From Bacteroidales bacterium (GTDB taxonomy: Bacteria; Bacteroidota; Bacteroidia; Bacteroidales; F082), in contig JAFTXI010000034.1 of the NCBI GenBank assembly GCA_017461665.1, positions 1 through 57,119 of the forward strand: a stretch of DNA of 57,119 bases. The letters are read 5' to 3'. Shown here piece after piece: positions 44,113 through 52,674 of the stretch. The position numbers and the translations under genes were made by a program. Each line of letters starts with the position of its first letter. Position 1 is the stretch's first letter. The notes below the pieces were generated by a model, which saw only the letters and a program-made list of their open reading frames with translations, did not search any database and was not told the DNA's origin.

Positions 44113-44750
44113 AAAATCCAATGTTTTTTTTGTAAAAATAATTCTAAATAAAAATAGCTTTATTAAAAACTGAAGATAATTTATTTAACAATTTGTTTTA
44201 TAAATATTTAACAAAGTTTTTAATTATTTAAAGATGATTGCCTATTATTTCACGATTTTTAAAGTAAATGTTAATTAAAATTTTATATTTAATTGTTTTT
44301 TAATCGATTATCTTAAATTTCATTAAGATTAAGTTATTTTTACATATTTAACAAACATATAGTTGCCCGTGTATATTTGTAAATAAATATACATTTGTAT
44401 AATTTGTTGATTTATAATAATTTTACTTTGTGTATTGTTGTTTTGTGAATTTTATCTATATTTTTGTAAATGTAAGTTTAGAAAATTAAAAATCGATTCT
44501 ACGCCATTATTTTTTTCTTTTTATAGGCAAATACATTCGAAAATAGAACGTTTCTTATACGTCTTTAAAATGATTAATTCCACTACCCTATTATTGAGCT
44601 TGCTAATTAATAGAATCAAAGAAACGACATCACATCTAATACATCAATCTATCTTCAGGCAATTGGGAGTTACCTTATAAAATGACAATGCTGGATATAA
44701 GACAATACTGGTTATAACAAGTATTGTGATATTCTTATATAATATAGGTA
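44113..44750. other. AT-rich gap without a convincing gene
   Basis: The stretch is very AT-rich. The string ATTTAACAA recurs (near 44182, 44206 and 44346). Toward ppdK two imperfect direct repeats follow each other, GACAATGCTGGATATAA and GACAATACTGGTTATAA (about 44682-44717). The second begins a perfect hairpin, ACAATACT (44702-44709) with AGTATTGT (44720-44727). An 81-codon plus-strand frame at 44435-44680 has no likeness to any family and Phe/Ser/Leu-rich content expected by chance. A small RNA is possible but not supported. Confidence 0.5.
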
Positions 44751-44751
44751 T

Positions 44752-44787
44752 TAAAAAAGCGGTAAGCCTTTCGAGGACTTACCGCTT
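44752..44787 (-). terminator. Hairpin terminator of ppdK
   Basis: On the minus strand AAGCGGTAAG (44787-44778) pairs perfectly with CTTACCGCTT (44766-44757), followed by TTTT. Confidence 0.9.
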
Positions 44788-44812
44788 AGGTTATTGATAA
44801 TTGACTATCTTA

Positions 44813-47539
44813 TCATTTTTTTCTGTCTGCTTTGATTGCTGCTTGTGCAGAAGCTAATCTTGCAACAGGTACGCGGAATGGTGAGCATGATACGTAGTTA
44901 AGACCTGTGTTGTAGAAGAATTCTACTGATGCAGGGTCACCACCGTGTTCACCACAAACGCCGCATTTCAAGTTATTTCTTGTTGAACGGCCGCGTTCTA
45001 CGCCTAACTTAACCAATTGACCAACGCCTTCTTGATCCAATGTATTGAATGGGTCAGCAGGGATAATCTTTTCATCTAAGTAAGTACCAACGATAGCGTT
45101 AACGTCGTCGCGTGAGAAACCGAATGTCATCTGTGTTAAGTCGTTTGTACCGAATGAGAAGAATTGAGCTACGTCAGCAATTTGATCAGCAACTAAAGTA
45201 GCGCGAGGAATTTCAATCATTGTACCATACATATAATCGATTGTCATACCGTATTTAGCTTCTACTTCTGCTTTAACTCTTTCAGCGATAGCTTTTTGAT
45301 GTTTCAACTCGTTAACATTGATTGTAAGAGGAACCATGATTTCCAAGTGAGGATCGTTACCTTCTTGTTTCAATTGAGCTGTTGCTTCAAATAAAGCGCG
45401 GAATTGAGTTTCTGTGATTTCTGGATAAACGATACCGAGACGTACACCGCGTAAGCCCATCATTGGGTTAACTTCATGCAATGCATCGATACGTTTTTGT
45501 AATTCCTTAAGATCCATACCACGGCTGTCCGCGAGTTCTTGTTGTTTGTCAACTGTGTGAGGAACGAATTCATGTAATGGAGGGTCCATGAGACGGAAGG
45601 TCACAGGTTTGCCATTCATAACTTTCAAAGTTCCCTTAGCTGCTTCGCGGATATATGGTTCGAGTTCTGCCAAAGCTGCAACGCGTTCTTCTGTTGAGTC
45701 GGCGAGAATCATGTTACGTAATTTTGAGAGAGGTTTTTCGCTGTTTTCACCATAGAACATGTGTTCGATACGGAACAAGCCAATACCTTCAGCGCCGAAA
45801 TCGACAGCTCTTTGAGCGTCTTTTGGATTGTCAGCATTTGTGCGGACGCCCATCTTACGATATTTATCAACCAATTGCATGAATTCTTGGAACACTTTGT
45901 TTTCTGTAGCGTCGATCATAGCTACTGGTTCTGCATAGATCCAACCTCTTGTTCCGTTCAAGCTGATAACATCGCCTTCTTTGAAAACTTTGTCGCCGAT
46001 AGCAACTTCATTTTCATTTGTCTTGCTGATGCGTACGTCGTCACAACCGACGATACAGCATTTACCCCAGCCACGAGCAACCAAAGCTGCGTGTGAAGTC
46101 ATACCACCTTTTGATGTGAGGATACCGTTAGCAGCGCGCATACCTTCAACGTCTTCTGGGTTTGTTTCTTCACGAACCAAGATACAAGAAACGCCTTGTG
46201 CTTGATATTCGATAGCTTTTTCGCATGACAAAGCGATTTTACCTACAGCGCCACCAGGACCTGCTGGTAAACCTTTAGCTATAACTGTGTGTGATTTTTC
46301 TGCGTTTGAGTCGAGGATTGGGTGTAACAACTCATCGATTTGGTTGACGTTGAGTCTCATAACTGCTGTTGGTTCGTCGATACGACCTTCTTTAAGCATA
46401 TCGATAGCCATGTTTACAGCTGCGAGGCCTGTACGTTTACCTGTACGGCATTGTAACATATATAATTTACCATCTTGGATAGTAAATTCGATGTCGAGCA
46501 TATCTTTGTAGAAGTCTTCAAGAATAGTGCGGATGTCGCAGAGCTCTTTGTATGTTTCTGGCATGAGTTCTTGCATTGAGTGCATATTCTTGTTCTTTTC
46601 GTTTTTGGTGTCGTCGTTCAATGGGTTTGGAGTTCTGATACCAGCAACGACGTCTTCACCTTGAGCGTTGATCAACCATTCGCCATAGAATTTGTTGTCG
46701 CCTGTAGCGGGGTCGCGAGTGAAAGCAACACCTGTTGCAGAACCTTCGCCCATGTTACCGAACACCATTGTTTGAACGTTAACAGCTGTACCCCAATCTT
46801 CTGGAATACCTTCGATTCTTCTGTAAGAAACAGCTTTTTTACCGTTCCAGCTCTTGAAAACAGCTTTGATACCACCTTCTAATTGAAGTTGAGCATCGTC
46901 TGGGAATTCTGTTCCGAGAACGTTTTTGATAGTAGCTTTGAAGTTTTCTGCTAATGTTTGGAGTTCTTCAGCTGTAATTTCTGTATCTGATTTATAACCT
47001 CTTTCTTCTTTGAAGTTATCTAACATTTCGTCCAAAATCTTACGGATACCTTTACCTTCAGCTGGTTCTTTGTCTTCAGCTTTTTCCATAACGACGTCAG
47101 CATACATCATGATGAGACGACGATATGAGTCGTAAACGAATCTTGGATTGTTAGTTTTTTTGATTAAGCCAGGGATAGTTTTTGAGCAAAGACCGATGTT
47201 CAAAACTGTATCCATCATACCAGGCATTGATTGACGAGCACCAGAGCGGCAAGATACTAATAATGGATTTTCTGCATCGCCATATTTCATGCCCATGATT
47301 TCTTCCATATTTTTAATACCTTCTGCAACTTCGTCCATAAGACCTTCTGGTAATTGGCAATTGTTTGCATAGTAGGCTGTACAACATTCTGTTGTAATAG
47401 TAATACCGGCTGGAACAGGTAAACCTAAGTGACACATTTCTGCCAAGTTAGCACCTTTTCCACCTAATAAATTTTTCATTGTGGAGTTTCCTTCAGCAGT
47501 ACGGTTGCCAAAAGAATAAACATACTTTGTTTTTTCCAT
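44813..47539 (-). CDS. ppdK: Pyruvate, phosphate dikinase
   Basis: 908 residues. The N-terminal ATP-grasp domain (NLLGGKGANLAEMCHLGLPV, LLVSCRSGARQSMPGMMDTV) comes first. The phosphohistidine domain has its swinging His in SKGGMTSHAALVARGWGKCC (His about residue 483). The C-terminal pyruvate-binding barrel (GIGLFRIEHMFYGE, GLRGVRLGIVYPEIT, KCGVCGEHGGDPASVEF) follows. It interconverts pyruvate, ATP and phosphate with PEP, AMP and pyrophosphate, a reversible glycolytic step common in anaerobes. A -7 box TAAATTTG lies at 47605-47612, and a terminator follows. GC content and codon use are higher than in neighbouring accessory genes, as expected for a highly expressed gene. Confidence 0.97.
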   Translation of the reverse strand: MEKTKYVYSFGNRTAEGNSTMKNLLGGKGANLAEMCHLGLPVPAGITITTECCTAYYANNCQLPEGLMDEVAEGIKNMEEIMGMKYGDAENPLLVSCRSGARQSMPGMMDTVLNIGLCSKTIPGLIKKTNNPRFVYDSYRRLIMMYADVVMEKAEDKEPAEGKGIRKILDEMLDNFKEERGYKSDTEITAEELQTLAENFKATIKNVLGTEFPDDAQLQLEGGIKAVFKSWNGKKAVSYRRIEGIPEDWGTAVNVQTMVFGNMGEGSATGVAFTRDPATGDNKFYGEWLINAQGEDVVAGIRTPNPLNDDTKNEKNKNMHSMQELMPETYKELCDIRTILEDFYKDMLDIEFTIQDGKLYMLQCRTGKRTGLAAVNMAIDMLKEGRIDEPTAVMRLNVNQIDELLHPILDSNAEKSHTVIAKGLPAGPGGAVGKIALSCEKAIEYQAQGVSCILVREETNPEDVEGMRAANGILTSKGGMTSHAALVARGWGKCCIVGCDDVRISKTNENEVAIGDKVFKEGDVISLNGTRGWIYAEPVAMIDATENKVFQEFMQLVDKYRKMGVRTNADNPKDAQRAVDFGAEGIGLFRIEHMFYGENSEKPLSKLRNMILADSTEERVAALAELEPYIREAAKGTLKVMNGKPVTFRLMDPPLHEFVPHTVDKQQELADSRGMDLKELQKRIDALHEVNPMMGLRGVRLGIVYPEITETQFRALFEATAQLKQEGNDPHLEIMVPLTINVNELKHQKAIAERVKAEVEAKYGMTIDYMYGTMIEIPRATLVADQIADVAQFFSFGTNDLTQMTFGFSRDDVNAIVGTYLDEKIIPADPFNTLDQEGVGQLVKLGVERGRSTRNNLKCGVCGEHGGDPASVEFFYNTGLNYVSCSPFRVPVARLASAQAAIKADRKK

Positions 47540-47612
47540 TGTTTTATATTTTATGATGTTTTAAATTATTTCTCCGTAATATTATCCATATCCGAATGAG
47601 TTTGCAAATTTA

Positions 47613-48186
47613 AGTATTTATTCTTTTTAATGAAAGAGTAAATTTAATTTTTTTTGTTTGTCTGCGAATAGAGATTGAGATATTTCCATTATGCTTTTAA
47701 CCATTCGTATTTTGCCAGACCGTAAATCGGGAGGAATGGTATCAGTATAGAAGTCTTTTTGATATATTTTTGGAACTCCATGTCGTTGCCGTAGGTGACT
47801 GCCTGTCGTACCTCCAAGCAACCGAGAGCTGAGACGGCTAACGACACTAACAGTAAAATAAAAGATAATGCATAATGATGAGTTTTAAGTTTTAAAAATT
47901 AACGAATTTGATGTGCAAAAGTTGTAATTATTTTTGAATAATATACGATTAATGTAAGATTTTTTGATGAAAGGTTGGTGTTTTAATTATTGGTTCTTTG
48001 CTTCTAATTATTATGAATTATGAATTAAGCATTATGCATTGAATAAGTGGACTTTGTATGGAGGATCTTTCTAATTAGTCGGTTTGGATTATGAACATTC
48101 ATTTGTATATTATTGTTGACAATTGAATAAAAAAATTGTATCAAGGTGTTAAAAATTAAAAATTAGACTTATAACAATATATTTTT
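47613..48186. other. Non-coding stretch with gene debris and dispersed repeats
   Basis: On the minus strand, about 47690-47870 holds a reading frame without a clear start that translates to AVTYGNDMEFQKYIKKTSIL followed by IPFLPIYGLAKYEWLKA and a stop at 47690. A different frame of the same stretch is open for 64 codons. I recognise neither; one may be the tail of a lost gene. An ATAATGCATAATG element at about 47867 is the inverted form of the CATTATGCATT core found in the two flanking repeats at 48002 and 49840. Confidence 0.4.
48002..48065 (+). repeat. Left copy of a direct repeat flanking the ATPase/TOPRIM pair
   Basis: Begins TTCTAATTATTATGAAT, contains the core AAGCATTATGCATTGAAT, and ends GTATGGAGGA. 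Part of it is a heptamer array (ATTATGA, ATTATGA, ATTAAGC, ATTATGC). It matches the copy at 49840-49908 in the same orientation, with one extra heptamer here and a few substitutions. Confidence 0.75.
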
Positions 48187-48200
48187 TAACTTTGCAAAGT
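48187..48200 (+). promoter_or_regulatory. Promoter element with overlapping palindrome before the AAA ATPase gene
   Basis: TAACTTTG (48187-48194) fits the -7 consensus. It overlaps ACTTTGCAAAGT (48189-48200), a perfect 12-base palindrome, which could be an operator. No -33 TTG stands at the right distance. The ATG is 33 bases downstream of the palindrome. Confidence 0.45.
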
Positions 48201-48232
48201 TTACATCTAAAATCAGTAAGATTGTAGTAACA

Positions 48233-49266
48233 ATGTTTAACAGAATTGAAATAGAAAGATTTTGGGGAATCCACCATGCGTCTATTGATGGATTCAGGCA
48301 AATTAATTTATTCTTTGGAAAAAATAATTGCGGAAAATCTTCATTGTTAGAATCTTTGTTTTTGGTTAGTAGATTATCTAATCCGTTGTTAACGATACAT
48401 GTGAACTTTATGCGTGGTTACAGCAAAGTACGTTTTGATGACCTCAAATTGGATTTTTATAATTTAGATTATAGTCAGCCCATTCATATCAGAATGGAAA
48501 ATGAAGAAAAGCGTGATTTGAAGATTAGTTTTATTGAACAAAATCAGAACACAATATCTCTGAACGCCGACGAAGCGAATTTATTATCGAATGTGGAGGA
48601 AGGGAAGTATGGATTGAAATTTGATTTTATGATTGATGGAAAACCTTTTGAGTCACAAATAAACTTTGATTCTTCGGATTCCCAAAATATAACTCGTAAT
48701 GTACTAATGATTATGTAGAATCACTACAATGTATATATTTGAGTCCTAAATATGATTTTAATGCTTCGGTACAGGGATTAAAGAGAATTCTTCAAAATAA
48801 GGATGAACATTTCATTATTAAGGGTCTAAGAATAATAGAACCTCGTGTTAAAGATTTTATATATACAGATAGTGAGATGTTAGTAGATATAGGTCTCGAA
48901 AAACGTATTCCTGTAAATATGATGGGAGATGGTGCAAGAAAGATTGTCTCACTCCTTACAGCAATATATGATTGCAAGGATAGTGCATTATTGATAGATG
49001 AAATCAGCAATGGATTCCATTATTCTGTGATGTGTGACTTATGGAAAGTTCTTATAGATGCTGCTATTAGAAACAATACACAGTTGTTTGTGACAACTCA
49101 CGATGTTGATTCTATAAAAGGATTAAGAGATGCTGCATTAGATAATCACAAGGATATTATTGCAGCTTTCAAATTATTAAAAACTTCTGCTGATGAATTA
49201 AAAGCATATCACTATTCTTTAGAAAGTTTAGATTATTCCATCAACCAAAAAATTGAAGTAAGATAA
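48233..49266 (+). pseudogene. AAA/ABC-type (OLD-like) ATPase, frameshifted
   Basis: Two plus-strand frames make one ATPase of about 344 codons. The first (48233-48718) has the N-terminal IEIERFWGIHHASIDGFRQI and Walker A FFGKNNCGKSSLLESLFLV. The second resumes YVESLQCIYLSPKYDFN and holds the signature-like MMGDGARKIVSLLTAIYDC, Walker B ALLIDEISNGFHYS and the H-loop LFVTTHDVDSIKG. The break lies within about 48700-48716, where a one-base change would restore the frame. This AAA_15/AAA_21 type pairs with TOPRIM-like proteins in anti-phage or toxin-like two-gene systems; the downstream gene fits. Because the break separates Walker A from Walker B, no single complete ATPase can be made unless the frameshift is an error. 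Confidence 0.8.
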
Positions 49267-49267
49267 T

Positions 49268-49672
49268 ATGACCAAGATATTTATTGAAGCCAGAAATGAG
49301 AACACTCCAGAACACCATTTTCTTCAGACAATTATAAATAAATTCTTTCCCGAAAAGAAAAAGGATGTTAGTTTTGTACATTTAGATGGAATAGGCAATC
49401 TTTTTAAAGAAGCTGCTGCGCGCAAAGACTTACATCCTATTTTCTTTGAATGCTTTAATGACTATGAGATTTGTGTGTCTAACACAAAAGACGAATCTGG
49501 CAAACCCCAATATAATATACCTAATCTAAAAAGTAAGTTACATACTTACATGTTAGCACAGAAATTGTCACGAAAATATCGTGATAGATTTGGGAATGGT
49601 GATTGGTTATTCGATAATAAAGATTATTGGGATTTAGATATTGAAGCCCATAAAAGATTTCTGGAAAGATAA
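49268..49672 (+). pseudogene. DUF3226-like (TOPRIM-related) partner with a probable internal deletion
   Basis: 134 residues beginning one base after the ATPase stop. The N-terminus (MTKIFIEARNENTPEHHFLQ) and the C-terminus (PIFFECFNDYEICVSNTKDE, then DWLFDNKDYWDLDIEAHKRF) fit DUF3226-type proteins. Normal members are about 190-220 residues. Here LDGIGNLFKEA runs directly into AARKDLHP. The expected centre, with the IFDAD metal site and the DDGDFE string, is missing without a frame change. I infer an in-frame deletion of about 60 residues that removes the TOPRIM acidic site. If real, the pair is dead in both components. Confidence 0.55.
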
Positions 49673-50241
49673 TCTCAATTAAGTATTTGAATTACATCAA
49701 TATAGAACAGCATTACAGTATATAACAACTGTGATGGCGCAGAGGGGAAAGTGGTGAAGTGTCTCCTCGTATCGCAGGTATCTCACGGAGTTTTTTGTTT
49801 GTGTCCACGAATTGACACGAAATTACTCGCTCCTAAGACTTCTAAATTATTATGAATCAAGCATTATGCATTGAATTAGTGGAGTTGGTACGGAGCATGT
49901 ACGGAGGAGAAAGGTGTGTAATAAGTGATAAATCGTTATAGTTTTTTAGTAGAGTTGACCGGGTTTATAGTTTCATATTTTATATCATATCCTTTAATGT
50001 GTTTTAATAATTCTATAGCATCTGGTGTTGTTAAATGATAGGTTTACAATATATTTAATTTAATTTAACACTTCGTTTGTTACTGGGGTTTAATGTATGT
50101 TCTTATATTATCGTCCATTGTAATTCTTGTATTTTTGCCAAAGATAAGTATTTTTTAAGATGGTATAATATAACGTATTTATATTTAGTTCTTCTGTCTG
50201 GTGTTATAGGAGCGCGAAGAGGTGGTTGAATTAGCACTAAT
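49673..50241. other. Non-coding stretch after the ATPase pair
   Basis: No gene is visible. A decamer-like run GTGTCCACGAATTGACACGA (49801-49820) also contains the inverted repeat GTGTC/GACAC, and strings of this kind (AATTCGTG type) are familiar dispersed repeats of Bacteroidetes. The right flanking repeat (49840-49908) lies within. The remainder is AT-rich. Confidence 0.5.
49840..49908 (+). repeat. Right copy of the direct repeat flanking the ATPase/TOPRIM pair
   Basis: TTCTAAATTATTATGAATC, the shared 18-base core AAGCATTATGCATTGAAT, then TAGTGGAG and the ending GTACGGAGGA. Same orientation as the copy at 48002-48065, about 1.8 kb apart, with the whole ATPase/TOPRIM pair between them. Confidence 0.75.
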
Positions 50242-50283
50242 AAAAAACACCCCAACGATTTCTGAAATAAGATGTCGTTGGGG
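50242..50283 (-). terminator. Hairpin terminator of the DUF262 gene
   Basis: On the minus strand CCCCAACGA (50283-50275) pairs perfectly with TCGTTGGGG (50258-50250), followed by GTGTTTTTTA. Confidence 0.88.
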
Positions 50284-50358
50284 ATGATTGATTTGTACTA
50301 CCGAGTAAATGGAATGGAGTAAATAATAAGATCTCTGTAAGACTTGAGATAAATAATT

Positions 50359-52167
50359 TTATAAAGAGTTATAATATTCTTTTATTTTCTGAGCCATCAT
50401 TTTTCTACGCGAAATCAAAAAACGATCATAATCAGTTACTTGCATATTTTGAATATCATTAGGAATACAATTCGTTAAAAGATTGTTATTCAAAACATCT
50501 ATGTCAACAATATTTCCATATTTTGCTTCCTTTGAAACGCACTGCCCAAACACTGTTGAAAAGTATTCATTGGGTGCTTTATTGCCGATGGCAATATTTG
50601 TTGTTGTATCAAGGTATGTGTAGTTTGCAATCTGATTGTATTTTGACTTTTCGGCAATGCCATTTTTTTGCAAATAATCTTTAGGAAAGATATGGTGAAT
50701 ATCGCCTAATGTAGTTATCAAATCACGAACCTTTGTTCCATTCATCAAAAGAGAATTGTCGCTTGCATGTACTTGAGATGCTAAAAACACATTGAAATAA
50801 GGACTATTAATAGCAGATGTTTCCAAATTCTGGACTAAACCCACATTCCAAAATATATCAGAAAGATTAGCCGCTTCCAATTCTTTAAAATATTCTATGA
50901 ACCCTTTCTCTTCTATTCTACGAATATCTATATCCATCATAGTTTCTGGAGATGTTATATATCTACTTGTTAAAGTGGTAAATACATACCATTTAGAAAC
51001 GTAATGTTTAATTCGTTCTTTATCAAATCCATTGTTATTATGAAGTATTAGATATAGAGCGTATGCAAAATCTAATGTCATTTGTGAGTTAATAAGTTTA
51101 GTAGATACAAATCCTGCAGATTTTATAGCGAGAATAAAGTTAGTAAACGAAAACTTATTCATAAACTGATTCACGCCATCGGTAAGTTTGTTAAATGACT
51201 CTTCTGCTATTTCTTCTTTATAATCACGGCTTTCAAAATCACGCCCTCCCAGAAGACTAACCAAATCCTTCATCTTTCCGCGACCAAATTTTGCCATAAA
51301 AGCCACACGAAGGATGTCTCCATAATTGGGGTCAAAAATATCCTCTTTGTCGTCTTTCAACCATTTGACATTATCTACAAATTGTGACTTCATAAACTCT
51401 TCATCTTTTATCATATCACTATACCAATCCGGTTGAACTGCCAGATGAGAAAAATAGTCAATAGCTTTGCGAAGCATATTTCCTCCATATTTTTCATTAG
51501 CTGCTATTTTAGACATCGCAAAATCAGATTGGTTTAATTTTGCTCCCTGACTATTGATTCTTATGAATATCTCAGTCACCTCATCTATTGTCAACTCCTT
51601 GTCTAAAGTGATAAGACCAATTTGACGATTTTTTATTTCAATAAGTTGCATCAATACTTTATTAAGTTCACTACCAGATATTTCAGGATTCATTGAACAA
51701 TAGTCATTTACAAAACTCCACATATCAAATGAAGATTTGAATACATCGGCAATATCTGCTATCCACCTTTTGTCTTTTAAAATAGCATTATCTTGCACTT
51801 TAAAGCATTCATCTTCATCTGTTGCCAATGGATTAAATGAGATTTTTATACGTTTCTTTTCAAAATCAGCATTTATTATTTCCATCCCCATTATGGCGGT
51901 CATCATAGCAGTAACACGTTGCTGCCCATCTATCATTATCTTTTTCCCTTCTGACAAAGTCCCGTCTTTAAGTTTCATATTTGGGCTTTGAGAGATTATC
52001 AAGTAACCTGTAGGATAGCCTGTATATAAAGAGTCTATTAAATCCCTGACTTGCTTCGGTTTCCATACAAAAGGTCTTTGTATTTCTGGTATAGCAATTT
52101 CGCCCGATTTGATATAATTTAGAATTTGCTCAACAGCTATGTTCGATGCATTGTATTTTTCAGCCAT
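50359..52167 (-). CDS. DUF262/DUF1524 protein, GmrSD-type restriction endonuclease
   Basis: 602 residues, intact. The N-terminal DUF262 (ParB-like) domain shows EIAIPEIQRPFVWKPKQVRD, LIDSLYTGYPTGYLII and the nucleotide-binding MIDGQQRVTAMMTAI. The C-terminal DUF1524 HNH-type nuclease has LGDIHHIFPKDYL (near residue 490) and the following TYLDTTTNIAIGNKAPNEYF. GmrSD-like proteins cut modified (for example glucosylated) phage DNA; fused S and D domains as here are common. ATG at 52167 (MAEKYNASNIAVEQIL) is chosen over 52215, which adds a hydrophobic stretch. It is the only defence-type gene in this region with an intact frame. It ends at a strong terminator. Confidence 0.9.
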   Translation of the reverse strand: MAEKYNASNIAVEQILNYIKSGEIAIPEIQRPFVWKPKQVRDLIDSLYTGYPTGYLIISQSPNMKLKDGTLSEGKKIMIDGQQRVTAMMTAIMGMEIINADFEKKRIKISFNPLATDEDECFKVQDNAILKDKRWIADIADVFKSSFDMWSFVNDYCSMNPEISGSELNKVLMQLIEIKNRQIGLITLDKELTIDEVTEIFIRINSQGAKLNQSDFAMSKIAANEKYGGNMLRKAIDYFSHLAVQPDWYSDMIKDEEFMKSQFVDNVKWLKDDKEDIFDPNYGDILRVAFMAKFGRGKMKDLVSLLGGRDFESRDYKEEIAEESFNKLTDGVNQFMNKFSFTNFILAIKSAGFVSTKLINSQMTLDFAYALYLILHNNNGFDKERIKHYVSKWYVFTTLTSRYITSPETMMDIDIRRIEEKGFIEYFKELEAANLSDIFWNVGLVQNLETSAINSPYFNVFLASQVHASDNSLLMNGTKVRDLITTLGDIHHIFPKDYLQKNGIAEKSKYNQIANYTYLDTTTNIAIGNKAPNEYFSTVFGQCVSKEAKYGNIVDIDVLNNNLLTNCIPNDIQNMQVTDYDRFLISRRKMMAQKIKEYYNSL

Positions 52168-52279
52168 AATTAACGTGAGTTCGATATAAAATAATTTCTT
52201 AAAAAAGAATAACATAACGATATTTTTTGTATCTTTAAAGTGCTAGCAATAAGAACAAAATATTATATTATATTATATT

Positions 52280-52498
52280 ATGTTATACGACAACAAAGTT
52301 ATTGAAATTTTCTATATAACAAACAATTTCTGCATTTTTTATGATACTACTAAAAACATTCAATCGAATCTGGCAAGTAGCATAGGAACAATCCAAGTAT
52401 ATTGTCTGATTCATAAACTATCATCATCATACTCCAGCTCGATATACATAAATATACTAAATTTGTATGATTTAAAATCTATAATATATACTTATTAG
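52280..52498 (+). pseudogene. Possible transposase N-terminal fragment
   Basis: A 72-codon frame begins MLYDNKVIEIFYITNNFCIF and continues YDTTKNIQSNL. This recalls the start of IS982/IS4-like transposases in Bacteroidetes (KVTEIFFIVDEFCKEF...), and then loses all likeness. It is directly preceded by a TATTA pentamer run (about 52259-52279). No terminal inverted repeats or the DDE core are visible. The likeness is short and from memory, so this may be chance. Confidence 0.25.
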
Positions 52499-52674
52499 AG
52501 TCTATAAGAAAATTTAACTATCACATTTTAATCACTACAATTTTCATTTACATAAAATTATGGATGGTGCCTTATTTTGTTTGTGTGCAAAGATAATTAT
52601 TTTTTATAATCGTTGGTAAGATTATTTGACCACCATTTGACCACTATTTGTATTTCTTTAGAATGATGTAATTA
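52499..52674. other. Short non-coding stretch before the AlbA_2 relic
   Basis: AT-rich, with a direct repeat TTTGACCACCA / TTTGACCACTA near 52627-52650 and a minus-strand TATCTTTG near 52586 that has no gene at the right distance. Confidence 0.4.

Noticed and set aside
44435-44680. 81-codon frame in the AT-rich gap
   Set aside because: Low-complexity Phe/Ser/Leu/Ile composition, no promoter in place, no family likeness; expected by chance in AT-rich DNA of this length.
44113-44750. AT-rich gap as replication origin
   Set aside because: No TTATCCACA-type DnaA boxes are visible, and dnaA, dnaN or gidA are not nearby.
46580-46882. Plus-strand frames opposite ppdK
   Set aside because: Antisense shadows of a highly biased, well-conserved gene.
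47627-47821. 64-codon minus-strand frame before ppdK
   Set aside because: Another frame of the same strand looks more protein-like, and neither matches a family I know; treated as debris, not as a gene.
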